Source: Pisolithus tinctorius (taxonomy: Eukaryota; Basidiomycota; Agaricomycetes; Boletales; Pisolithaceae). From it: a DNA stretch of 64,000 nt. The notes below the pieces were generated by a model. It was not told the origin of the DNA. It was given only the letters and a program-made list of their open reading frames with translations, and did no database searches. This document shows positions 37,122 to 48,613 of the stretch, one piece after another (position 1 is the stretch's first letter; the number at the start of each line of letters is the position of its first letter). The stretch spans positions 1 to 64,000 of the forward strand of contig JANFAH010000003.1 of the NCBI GenBank assembly GCA_024663395.1, written 5' to 3'. The translations under genes and the position numbers were made by a program.

Positions 37122-38651
37122 TCACCACCCACGAACCTGATAATCGGCAAGTGTATCCTTGGTTGTTGTTGCCATTGAGCGATATTTCAACCCAAGGATG
37201 CGATCAGACTTCGACGCATCGTAAATAACCAGATGTACGGTATGGGGATGTCCGGTACCAGAGCCAGGCTGGCCTTTGGGGATGGGCTTCGATAGCTTAG
37301 GAGGAGGGTTCAGGGCATTGGCCGTATCAACTAATGGAGAATCGGTATCACGAAGTGTAGAATTTCCTTGGATTACTTACTGAAATCTTGCCACTTGAAA
37401 GGGCCTGAGAAATGTCAATAGTTTGGCACCTGGGAAACAGTTTTCCAGGTGAGGGTACGTACCACCACTGACAATTATCCGTTCACCTCCCGCCTCCTGC
37501 TTTTCAAGTGCAAGTCGGTGGGCTTCTGCTACATCGCGAACGTCGACCCAACAAGTACCATTTTTAGCGAGGAAGTCGTTGCCAGCTGCTTCAGCTTTTG
37601 AAGCATCTGCAACGTAATCGTAGAACAGCTTCGTAGATGTGTTGAGTGAAGCAGGATCTGTCAGTTCATGTATAGCAGGCTGTCAAATGAACAATAAGAC
37701 TCCTAGTATGTTCGTCAAGTGAGATAACGAGTACCCCAAAGACCTTATAAAGCATTGCTCAGTAACTGGCAGGGTATACAAATGCCAAAGAGGGAGCCTA
37801 CGAATGGAGGGTTGAGGCAAGTCACGTCCCACTTGATCTCTTGTTTATGGTCTTCCACGAACTTCCAGGCAGCTTTTGGTCGTGGGTGAGATTAGTGAAA
37901 GATTGAAACATAGAATAGATCAAGTAACCCACCCTTCTCCGCAGCTGTCTTTGATGCCCTGTATTTCACCATGTTCGGAGCCTTTTCCCCTAGTTCGTTC
38001 ACCAAATCGAGAGATTGTTGGTTCCAATCCTTCTCAGTGAACGTGATCGGAGTAGGCTCGTCGCGTACGATTGCTCCAACAGACGAAGTAATGACAACAC
38101 GTTTAACAAAAAGACTGGAAACATATCAATGACGGGACTCCGTTACAAATGACTGCCGCCACTAAACCCATGCTTAAAGGCGCTTTCCGAGATTCCGATT
38201 GTACCATTCACAGCTGGTTCGATCAATTCTGTGGAGTTGCTATGGCGTACCGTACATGAGGTCACGTTGGTTGGACACTCACCCTCAGGACGTTGTGCAT
38301 TGAAATGGAAAGGAGAAGCCATGTGAGCAATTGCGTCTACATCTTTAACGAGTTCATCGAATGTCTCCTTCCTGCGGGGTCCCGATCGCACTCAACGTTA
38401 GGTCGAAGCTCGCTTTACCGCAAGTTGAGGCTCAAAAGAAGCAGACCTTCGTAATGTCGTCAACGACGGCAATTTCAAACTTATTGCCGTACTCTGCGAA
38501 CTGTTTCTGGACATGTTCCGCCTTTTTCGCGGGAGCGCACCGTTCCCCGAACGGAGTATCCTTGCTGGAGGAACTCGCGAACGACCCACATTGCAATGTA
38601 CCCATTTGTGCCGGTGACGAGTACCTTGCCTGGAGATTGGAGGGCGGGCAT
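37122..38651 (-). pseudogene. NAD(P)-dependent reductase (dihydroflavonol reductase/GRE2-like) with a homopolymer frameshift
   Basis: The start MPALQSPGKVLVTGTNGYIA holds the Rossmann motif TGTNGYIA. Further exons give FDELVKDVDAIAHMASPFHF, ELIEPAVNGTIGI, VKRVVITSSVGAIV, the catalytic YRASK (Tyr/Lys), VTCLNPPF, CWVDVRDVAEAHRLALEKQ and a C-terminus ending DYQVRGW. This is the extended short-chain dehydrogenase class that reduces aldehydes, ketones or dihydroflavonols using NADPH. After VRGTVRSREK the frame slips. Five A on the coding strand (around 38524-38528) replace the four needed to continue AEHVQKQFAEYG. Everything downstream is intact apart from one short exon after NPPF that I could not place. 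Probably a working gene if the extra base is an error. Confidence 0.7.
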
Positions 38652-38829
38652 GATTCAAAGGGATTAGCGAGCCGGACACAGAAGATGATCTGCGAAGCGC
38701 CATTCGCTATTTATTTACAGTTATTCCAGGTTCTAACTTGCTGACAAGTCTTGTACGTGTGTGTGCGAATATCATAGCCTCTGTCAATGACGTCAAGCAG
38801 TGTGAGAAAGATCAATCGATCAACTACTG

Positions 38830-41800
38830 GCTACTACTTCAAAGGCCAGTTGTCCCAAAACACAATTCTCCTAGAACATCCAGTGAAGCTCAAGTTGTTG
38901 GTGCAGTTTTCTACAGTACCTCTGCATTGCACCTTTCTGTCTCTCTTTGGCATGTGCTTGTAGGCACAGTGTCCCACCAATTAGCAAAAGACTTCTCCAT
39001 GACGACTCCCAGACTCTGTGCTGAGGATAACTTGTTGCGGTTCTTCGGCTCAGCTGTGGCATTGTTCTGCCTTTCTACCTGGTAGAAGTTAGGAGTTTGT
39101 TTTCACAATGGTATATTTTCGGGGCTGGCTGAATGCCAGCATATGGACAGTCATTGGACAATGCTGAAGAAGTACTGATGCCTACTATATGTAACAGGAA
39201 GCAAGTCACGAGGCCACCCCTTGATGGTCTTGTCATGCACTCACAAGGTACTCACAGGCTGATGCACAGACAGTATGGATTGCCATTCCTTTCTTCAATG
39301 GATATGCAGAGGTTGTCAGCTACCTTTGTGTTCTAGGGTCTCCAGTTTGAACCATGCAGTGTCAGATACCGGAGCTGTCCCCAGAATCTCCTGATTTAAA
39401 GTCCCCATACATACAATCTACTTCAAGCTGGCTGATCCTCCCTAACATGATCAATTTTTGTTTGTGGATTAGCCACAGTAACTGCATGAGAAACCTCTGT
39501 GCAATAAACATATCTGCTAACCAAATATCAAGCCAGTGGTATGTGCTGCAAATGTAGATCTTGCTAATTCTCCAGGGTCGAGGATCAAGAGTGACCAGAA
39601 CCTTTGACCTGGCAAAGAGGATGGATTTGACAGTGCTATGCTAGCGCTACAAGCCACATGGGAAGACTGAAAGAGTAAGCCTTTTGAAGTGTGCAACTGC
39701 CACTGCAGCACACTTGTAGGTTGGAAGTGGACAAGTGAGCTGTTCAATGCACCAACTAACAATCTACTCCAAGGTTGGTGATAATGCCCTGCAATTTGTT
39801 ACACATGGTAGAGCATCATCCATGGCTTACCAAATCACAGAACCGCAGTGCCATTTTGACAAGTTTTGGAGGGTGAGGACAATGCAGGACCTGTTGAAAC
39901 AGTCCTCCACAGAAGTTTGCTCCTGTCTGATGGAGGACTTATTTCTCACATCAGAGGCAGTTAGAAATTCAAGCCAGAACTGTGAAGGTCTGTCATCACA
40001 AAGGTTATATTTTCAACAGCAGCTCCCTGCAGACATAATGACAGCCATTGGACATACTATGTCTCATCTGGCAAGGAAGCGAGAAGGAAAGGTGTGTTAG
40101 TTGGAGTTACTCCATGATTGATCTGTATGTTGTGTGTGGCACACCATGACTGGCTGGCAGCTTTTGACACATGAAGAATTTAATAAGTTATTTGACTCAC
40201 TTATCAAACTTAAAGCTAACATCCATACTGTGCAAAATCCTTGGAATATGTGACTGAATATGTCTCTGGAAGAGTCTCGAGGGGACTCCATACACAAGGG
40301 TTCTGTCTTTGTTGGATCTGAGCAAGGTTGTGATGTATCATGATTATGCAGGGAGGTTGGTGGTTCAACAGTCTCTGGGACTAGCTGATTACCTGGTATG
40401 CAAAGCCTACAACTCATTTGAGTATTAAATGCAAGTGGTAATACTAAGCAATGACTCATCTTGAGCACAGAAATTAGATTGGGATGAAACCACCGCTGGC
40501 ACTTAGACTTGGGAATGATGTGTCTACTTGTGTTTGCAAGATGGCACATTTCAAGTTCAGTCAGAGTTTCATCCACAGAAAGATGTTTATGTGATTTTAC
40601 CATTACACAATCAGAGCACATGAATGCTGTTTGGGTTTGGCCATGGTCATATCCCTGGTGGTGTTTAACCAGGAATGGATTCATCTTTGTCGACATGTGA
40701 CAGATTCAGGAGCCATTGCATCCACCTACTTGGCCCAATGCATGTGCCTGACATGCTTGTGTTACCTATATGCTAACTTGACAGGTAATGTTAAGGAGTT
40801 CAAGCACTTGTCAAGTAAGCTCATGATTTGTTGATTGGCAGCTTGACTTCTTGATGATGGCCAGGAGGGCAAATGTAATGGTTAACCAATAATGCCTCAT
40901 GATGTTACTTAGTCCTTTTCTTTTTCCTGCTTCTCTTTATGTCTTGTTTTAGTTGTTGCTTGTCTCCTGCCACACTCTCAAACATATATAAGGATGTAGA
41001 CATTTGTGTATTGCACCCAGTCTATCTCTTGCAGAGGGACCTTTGATGGGTTCTTCCTGAGCAATTGTAAGATTACTTCCTATGACAATGGACTATCAAT
41101 GTGACCATATAGACATGTTATCTTATTCTCCAAGAGGGTTGTTCTCCCCTCAGACCATGTCATGCTAATCATGACTTTTGTGATCACACTGCTCTCTCAC
41201 ATCTGGCTCTACATAAGTGCTGAGACTGTATGTAATGGTCTAGAGGCAGTAACACAGCATTGAAATTGGATTTGCATGCATTTTCTTGTTCTGCTACTCA
41301 TTCCATTTACTATGAACACTTGGGCACTGGCATGCTTACAGGGCACTCATCAAGGCCTTCTGGAGGATAGTGACCACAAAATTTGTATACTCATATGGAA
41401 GCCCAATGGCACAAAGTCAGATTTGCATGTGTAAGTGGATGTCTTTTTATCAAAAGCAATAATTAGTTAAATGGTCAATAACAGTATCCCTGGTGAACAT
41501 ACTGGTCTTCAGGATCCTGTCATTGAACAACTATACCAATTTCTTTGCATGCAATTCCATGGAAGTCAGGTTAGCAAACCCTCAATGGATGTGCCAGATA
41601 TGGCAAGTGATGTTTGTGGCATCACCAAAACTGTCAAATGCCACTATTGCCTGATAGGGAATACATTTCCCAGTGGCTGTGCAATTGATGTGCCAAGAGC
41701 TGGTCATGTGATACCATGCACCACTGCATGTCCTGTCAATCTCTGAGGCAACAACATAGCATTTATCGATCTACACCCACATCCAGTGTTCACTGGACAT

Positions 41801-43759
41801 TATATCATATGTCTACCACACATCCATGTACATATATATGCATCACTCCTCCAGGGTGAATTCCATGTTTTGCACAAAGGAGCACCTTTGAGGTCCTGTG
41901 CTTCTACCTCACCTGTTTCCATGTTGTGTACCTCAGTTTTCCACACCATTGTACTACCTGATGAGAGCTCTCCAGTGAAGTCTAGAATGTTTTGGCATGC
42001 AGAGCAGTTCTGGAGAAATTCCACATTTTGTGCAAGGATACACTTTCAAGGACCTTCTTGCTTATCTTGCTCATTTCATTGTTGCACCTCTTGCTTTTTT
42101 GGTCATAGACTCTGCTCAATGAGCCCATGTGGTTGACCCATTGTTCATGAAATTTCATGCAGCCATTGTCAAGATATGACTGTTTTCATGCTCAGAGGAC
42201 TGTGAGACAACTTTGCAAATATCTCAGGAACAGGTAAATGCATTTGCTTCATTCTTTTGGTGCTGCATTCTTCATGTCCCTCTCTACCCTCTCCTCCTCC
42301 TCTGGTGTCATGTCATTTTGAGGTCTTATTGTCATTCAGCAATTCCTCTTCATCCCTATACTGGCATCTAATGACATCTCATGCTGTATCTTGTCTGTGT
42401 CATGGCTGGGGCTCTCAAATTTCAGAGATATGGTACTACTAAATAAGGGCTTTCTAATGGTGCATTTTACATCATGGTTTCAGCTGTGGGCAAAGATATA
42501 TTCACCATTTTGTTGTCAGAGACTTGCATGTGGAGTACCATAGTTGCTGACTCATCAAAAATGTAAACTCCCACACACCCACAAATTCATGATAACTGTG
42601 ACTCTGCCTCTCTGCCTCTTGATCCCAAACTGTCACCATCACTGTTGTCCATCAGCTGCACCTGCATCCTTCATATACACCTCTTCCCATTGAATGTTGG
42701 CAGCCATTTCTGATATCATTGTGCTGTCAACACTTGCACATGGAATTACCAGTGTGTTCTCATTTTCCCATGCATATATGCTGTCTATTTAATTTGCTAG
42801 TGTGACATTTCAAGAAGCTGAGGTGATGGCAATGCTGGAGGTTATAAGCTGGTATGTTTCCTGCCTTCCCACTTCCTTATTCATTCCTCACTTTTGTTTA
42901 GTTTTGAGATGCAATGTTGTATACTGGTAAGTCTGGCTTACTTGGAGTTGAGAGGGAGCTGATGATGGGTAGTGGTACTAGGTAGTTTCAGTGTGATGTT
43001 GTATGATTTTGATTTGTGTCACAATAATTATTTTATATTTGGTTGTCATGTCATGCTTTGTGGTAGCTGGTGTGAAGCTGGTAGGTACTTGTGAATATCA
43101 ATAACAATTCCAGATGTTTGAAATCTATTTGATGGCAGTGTTGACATGCATTCCACTGTAAAAGAGCATTTTCATAGATTTTACTATATACCCACCCTTT
43201 TTCTACAGTGTCATCACTGTCTACATTGGATATCCCTGTATATATTGGTATCTTGTTGTGTTGCAATTTTGGTGATGGGAAACTTGGAGGTGGCAAGCAG
43301 AAACTCTGAGCTTCAACTTGACAATGAAGATGTCATAGATGAGGATAAGTGGGAAGAAGGGATTGAGGGTGGAGCAGAAGTCAATCCAGATGTTCAAATA
43401 CTACAACAGGGTAGGTCTAAGGTCTAAATTGAAGTTGACAATGCAGCAGAAACTTATATTTCATGGAAGAGCTCCAGATTGAAGATGAGAGTGAAAGAAG
43501 CATTCAAACTCCTGACCAAAGTATTCCAGCTGATGGTGAGTGCCTCTAAGATGTTGTTACAATTTCCTTATGAGGTTTCTTTTAGCTCAATTGCCCATTG
43601 AAGGCAATGAGGACCTTAACCTGCCACAATGTTTTCATCATTGTAAATGTCCACAAATTGTACTCCCTCTTGAGAGTGAAGAATCAATCTCTGATTCAGA
43701 GATTGAAATGAAGCAACTTATCCATCAACCTCAAAAGAAGATAAGGAAAAGAAAAGTAT
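38830..43759. repeat. CpG-poor, TpG/CpA-rich repeat-like DNA, unclassified
   Basis: The sequence changes character near 38.8 kb. CpG becomes rare while TG and CA are abundant, and many short open frames end in stops that a C-to-T change at CGA would produce. No frame shows a reverse transcriptase, DDE or helicase motif I trust. Readings on both strands around 40.1-40.7 kb and 41.5-42.1 kb look protein-like but match nothing recognisable. It is most likely an old methylated transposon mosaic. Confidence 0.6.
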
Positions 43760-43917
43760 TTGTTCTCACCCATCCTACCTATGTCACAGTCAGGCACAGG
43801 CTTAGATGTTGTATCCACCCCAGCCACATCACCTGAGAGGTATCATTTCATTTTAAGTGAGGCAGAAATGCAGAATCTCCCACCAATGCTTGCTGGTTCC
43901 CAAGAAAGTATGGACTA

Positions 43918-46399
43918 CAGTACACTTTCTCATAATGTATACTAGTTGCACAGCCAAATCTTTATACATTATGAGAATTATGTGGAACCAGCATGTGACA
44001 AAATGTAACATGTGAAATTATTTCCTAATGAAGTACTGTTCCAGTTTAGTTTGTGTGCATGCATTTCTCAGCTTGTCATGGTGAAGCATACCACAGAACT
44101 GACAGAGCAGTCTTGCCAGATCCAACAACAAGTTGGCATCACTGACCTGCACACATGCTGACTCAATTGTCTTGCACATGTTAATAAGGTCAGCATAATC
44201 CAGTTTCAGTGGAGTTTGCTGAGCTTCATCATCAGACTCCAGCTCCACAACCTTGCCCTGCTTGATGGCAAGTTCATGCTGCACTGCTGCAACAATGTCA
44301 GTGTCTCTGCCCTCAAATGCATATTGAGACTCTCCAATCTCTTGCTCCTCTTTGGGATCAAGAACTTCATCAATTGTGGGTGGCAACCCAATGATCCAAT
44401 TGTGCAATTTCAAGATTTTGATGGAGTTGGAGAGTGCTTCCTTGAGAGCAACCAGCTGCAGCAGGTCTGTGTGTGGGGGTATCTTAATGGTAAGCCAGTG
44501 CAGTAAAGTGCTGCTTGGGCAAGCTTCTCAACACCTGCTACAGCCTGTGTGGCATCTCCCTCAGCTCCTGTGACAGCATTGAATGCTTCTTGCCAATGTT
44601 CATAAACATACTTGTCCCTGAGCAGGTCCTGAAGCCATTTTTCAGCAGCTGGAAGAGTCATGGCTGAGTCTGCAGCAAAGTCTCATATGATACTCCAAGC
44701 TTCTGGATTTGCATGGGCAGGGTGAGAGGTTGGTGCAGTTGCTTTCTGGATTCCACAATGATCCCAACAGTTCTTGATAGTGATTGGCATGACTGCATCC
44801 CAGGCTTCTTTAACTATTACCATAGCTTTGTGAAGGGTTATCTTGTAGATGTCTCATTTCCCAGCCTTGTCTAGGTCAATTGCATGCTGGCAAAACCCCT
44901 GTCTGTAGTGGGTTTTGAATGAATGGATGATGCCAGCATTGTTTGGTTGGACATGCAAGGTAAGATTTGGATGGAAGGACTTGAGCTGAATGTGTTGTGG
45001 TTTGTAGGTGATCAAGTGACTACTAAAGTTGTCCACATAGAGGCACACATAACACTTTTCATTGCCCATTTTCCTATTGAACATCTTCACCCACCTGAGA
45101 TGTGGTTGGTATGAGTTTAGTGGGGCTGACAAGTTTAGATTTGTGCTTACTCCTCAAATAAATCTGTGGTCATCCATGCTTTCTGATTGCTATGGTAGTA
45201 GAATCCATACTGCTGTGGTGTCTTGTTTACAAAGCAGCATGGCTTCTTTGACCACCCAATGTAGAACAGTGGCATCTTCTCACTCCCATCTGCATTTGCA
45301 GCAAGCCCAAGTGTAATTCAGAATTTTTCCTTTTTCTTCCCTTTCATTTGTTTTGTTGCAAGTCCATGATCAGGAGGAGTGCTACCCATTGTCAAAAGGT
45401 GAGTGCACTCATGAAAATCTGGTTGTGTGACACTCACAATGCAAACAGACTTGTTTTGTTGAAATTCCACCAGTCCTTGAGTGGAAATGTTGCCAGGACC
45501 TTCTGCACATGAGCCCTTTCACTGTCCACTGTACTTGGATCAATGGATCTGGCTTCTCCATGTTGCCAGTATTCCTTGATCTTGTATGCCTTGCAGAAAG
45601 GTGCAATCCACCCTTCACCATGAAGGCACTTTTCATTTGGAATGTTGAACTCATCCTTGAACTGTTTCTGCTTTTCTTTCAGCATTGGGCCATTCACCAC
45701 CTCCCCCTTTTCTTCCATGTGCTTATCCACTTGAAGAGTGCTTTCTCAACCTCTGGACTTGTGACTGCATGAGGGTGTTTCCTTGAAAGTGCATCTGGAT
45801 GGCTTTGTACTCATGCTTCCAGCTGCTCCCTTTCCTTTAGTTTTCAGGAAAGAGTTGCCTGAGTGAACTTCAAAACACCCTCCACTCATGAGCTGAAGTA
45901 TGAAATAACTTGGTCTTGGGGTAGGTCTGGGTGCTTGTCAATGTATGCAAAGACTGTTAGCCAATCATTAAGAGTGAGATTTTCACATCTTTTTGGCTTT
46001 GCCAAGATGGCTGATGTGGCAGGAGTACTTTTGGTTGGCTGTGCCCTTGGTTGCCAATTGTAGGGAGCTGGCTTTGACCATGGTCTATGCTCCCCAAGCT
46101 CAGCTGGCATGGTGGTCTGTAGTGAACACAGTTTTTTTTCACTTCTGTATCCTATTTGTGCTAGTGCAGGCTAGTGCTGAGCTCCAATCTGCCATGTGGC
46201 AAGTCACCCTAACAAATTCCATATGCTCATCACTGCTAACAGGGTATCTCATACTGTATGAAAGTAGTTTGTGGGCTATACATTATACATTATACAAAAA
46301 TACTGCATTTTCCCTGCATACCACAGTGGGAATTGCCTAAAGTCTATATGTTATGAGAATTATACATTATGACCAGATACATTATGAGAAAGTGTACTG
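43918..46399 (-). mobile_element. Pogo/Fot1-like (Tc1/mariner superfamily) DNA transposon, 2482 bp
   Basis: Perfect 23-bp terminal inverted repeats begin CAGTACACTTTCTCATAATG at both ends, flanked by TA (43916-43917 and 46400-46401), the target duplication of this superfamily. The TATACATTATGAGAATTAT motif recurs just inside each end. The interior holds a transposase read leftward. CpG is nearly absent, as expected of a methylated, ageing copy. Confidence 0.9.
44018..46110 (-). pseudogene. Degenerate CENP-B/pogo-type transposase
   Basis: Reading leftward from 46110: an N-terminal region with LTLNDWLTVFAYIDKHPDLP (first helix-turn-helix), then GEVVNGPMLKEKQKQF and FCKAYKIKEYWQHGEA (second DNA-binding domain). 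The catalytic part has DWWNFNKTSLFAL and NEKCYVCLYVDNFSSHLI with the second Asp, then LTLHVQPNNAGIIHSFK. A helical C-terminus follows. These are pogo/Tigger/Fot1 features. The gene is broken into at least five frames. Many lesions fit C-to-T change at CpG: CGA to TGA stops, Arg to Cys/His, Glu to Lys. It cannot encode an active enzyme. Confidence 0.8.
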
Positions 46400-48203
46400 T
46401 ACTTGAAACTTGCCTTTGGAGTAGATCTCATGAGAGTCCCTGGGAGAACCAGGAGCTTCACTGGACATAGTGGAAAGTGAGTGATGGTTCCAATACTAGT
46501 ATGCTAACTGAGTCATGTTGCCTTTCAATTTGGAGACCTGCAGTGGAACAGGATGCCAATGCAGTCCCTGCATCCAATGACCTTGTACTTGATGCCAACC
46601 TAGCAACAATCAGGTATGCATACTTGAGTGACTATGATGTTATTACAGTGGCTCACAAAATTGTCCCAATGTTTGCATGTTTTTCACTAATCATGGTGTA
46701 GCAAGTGGACTATCATTATTGAGTCCAAGGTATTGGTGGATGGATTGAAGCAGCTGGTCATGGCTCTCTGATGAGCCTTATTACATAATATTTGAATAGA
46801 AACTGCTGACAGAATACCCAAATGAAAAGGAGAGCTCATTGGGACAATTATGTAACTTTGTGATATACTGGGGATGTAGTCCTTGGGAACACATATAAAA
46901 CGTGGTGAGATGCTCACCAATGCTTACATAATGTACCAAGTGGTCTACTGAATGATTTATCAACAAACAAACAATGCCAAACAGTGATTTTGCACCACTA
47001 AGCCTCCTCACTGTAACACAAGTCAAGAAATCACCATTCTGGCTCATCAGGGACATTCTCTCAGGGAAACCTCAGCAAATGGTGGTGTACACTATAGTAT
47101 AATCAATAGAATATGCTATCAGCACCATTGGTCTCTTCAGAAACCTGCTGGCAGTCATCTCCTGCACTGTTTCCCCACCAATGCCCCTTGTGTCCTGGAA
47201 CTGATCAGTACTGTGAGAGCTGAGAATGATGTGGAGGTCCAATCTGGCATTCATCCTATCATAAACAAACCAATCACTCACTAACTACTACATCACAGCT
47301 GAAGAAAAGTCTACCTGAAGGCTCAGGTGAAGCACAACCCTTCTGGGCACTCCCAGTATCATGGGAGGGTTGGCCAGACTGTACTCTGAGCTGAACTGGG
47401 GGTCACTGGGAAGGAGTTATTTGGTCATATGAGACTAAAGGAACTATCCAGTGCCAGATAGAAGGCCAGGAATGTGCAACCTGGTAGCTCAGTAGCATAT
47501 CCCTCCCATGGTACCTGGAGTGAGAGAGGGTTTAGCTTCACCCTGACCTCCATACTAGTTTCCCCTTCACAGAAATGCACTAGTTAATGGGTGATTGGTT
47601 TGTTTATGATAGGATGAATGCCAGATTGGACCTCCACATCATTCTCAGCTCTCACAGTACTGATCAGTTCCAGGACACAAGGGGCATTGGTGGGGAAACA
47701 GTGCAGGAGATGACTGCCAGCAGGTTTCTGAAGAGACCAATGGTGCTGATAGCATATTCTATTGATTATACTATAGTGTACACCACCATTTGCTGAGGTT
47801 TCCCTGAGAGAATGTCCCTGATGAGCCAGAATGGTGATTTCTTGACTTGTGTTACAGTGAGGAGGCTTAGTGGTGCAAAATCACTGTTTGGCATTGTTTG
47901 TTTGTTGATAAATCATTCAGTAGACCACTTGGTACATTATGTAAGCATTGGTGAGCATCTCACCACGTTTTATATGTGTTCCCAAGGACTACATCCCCAG
48001 TATATCACAAAGTTACATAATTGTCCCAATGAGCTCTCCTTTTCATTTGGGTATTCTGTCAGCAGTTTCTATTCAAATATTATGTAATAAGGCTCATCAG
48101 AGAGCCATGACCAGCTGCTTCAATCCATCCACCAATACCTTGGACTCAATAATGATAGTCCACTTGCTACACCATGATTAGTGAAAAACATGCAAACATT
48201 GGG

Positions 48204-48600
48204 TGTGACGAGACCTAAACAACAGGGTTTGTTGTAGGCTCGCACCAAGAACCAACAAAGAAGAGTAAAGAAGAAGAGAGGGGAATGGCTTAGAAGCAGG
48301 CGGATTTAGGACTCGTAGACCCAAATGAACTAGCTTAGAGCTAGTTGGGTGATTGAGCAACGATACTTATACCATAGTACATGAGGTAACGGCGAGGTGT
48401 ACATGAGGTCTGTGACATCATAATGATGTCATAGTGACATCATAGTGGAGCGGAACGTACCAGAAGGGGAAAGCATGGTAAGGGTGAGGCGAGGTCTAGG
48501 CCGGAGTCCAGACCGAGTCCGAGAGATAAGATAAGACAGAAAGATTAGACAAGACGAAAAAAGAAAAGGAAAGAAAGAGAAAAGAGTATGTATCGTAACA
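48204..48600 (-). repeat. Left LTR (3' LTR of the minus-strand element), 397 bp
   Basis: Begins TGTGACGAG and ends CGTAACA (TG...CA). It carries 22 bp (within 48400-48450, a TGACATCAT-type duplication) that the right LTR lacks. Confidence 0.95.
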
Positions 48601-48613
48601 CTATCCCCTCCTT
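48601..48613 (-). promoter_or_regulatory. Polypurine tract
   Basis: Read leftward it is AAGGAGGGGATAG, directly adjoining the 3' LTR; it is the expected primer for plus-strand DNA synthesis. It overlaps the pol stop codon. Confidence 0.8.

Noticed and set aside
38738..39085. 115-codon plus-strand frame next to the reductase
   Set aside because: Spans the boundary into CpG-poor DNA and has no motif.
40097..40696. 199-codon minus-strand frame in the CpG-poor region
   Set aside because: Looks protein-like but has no recognisable domain; loss of CpG removes stops on some frames and inflates open lengths, and the opposite strand is equally open.
43963..46375. Repeated ATTATGAGAATTATA-type motifs considered as a CRISPR-like or tandem array
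   Set aside because: They are subterminal repeats of the pogo-like transposon, only a few copies and not regularly spaced.
46687..48181. Identical short proteins on opposite strands considered as duplicated genes
   Set aside because: They are mirror readings of the two arms of one inverted repeat, with no domain or start context.
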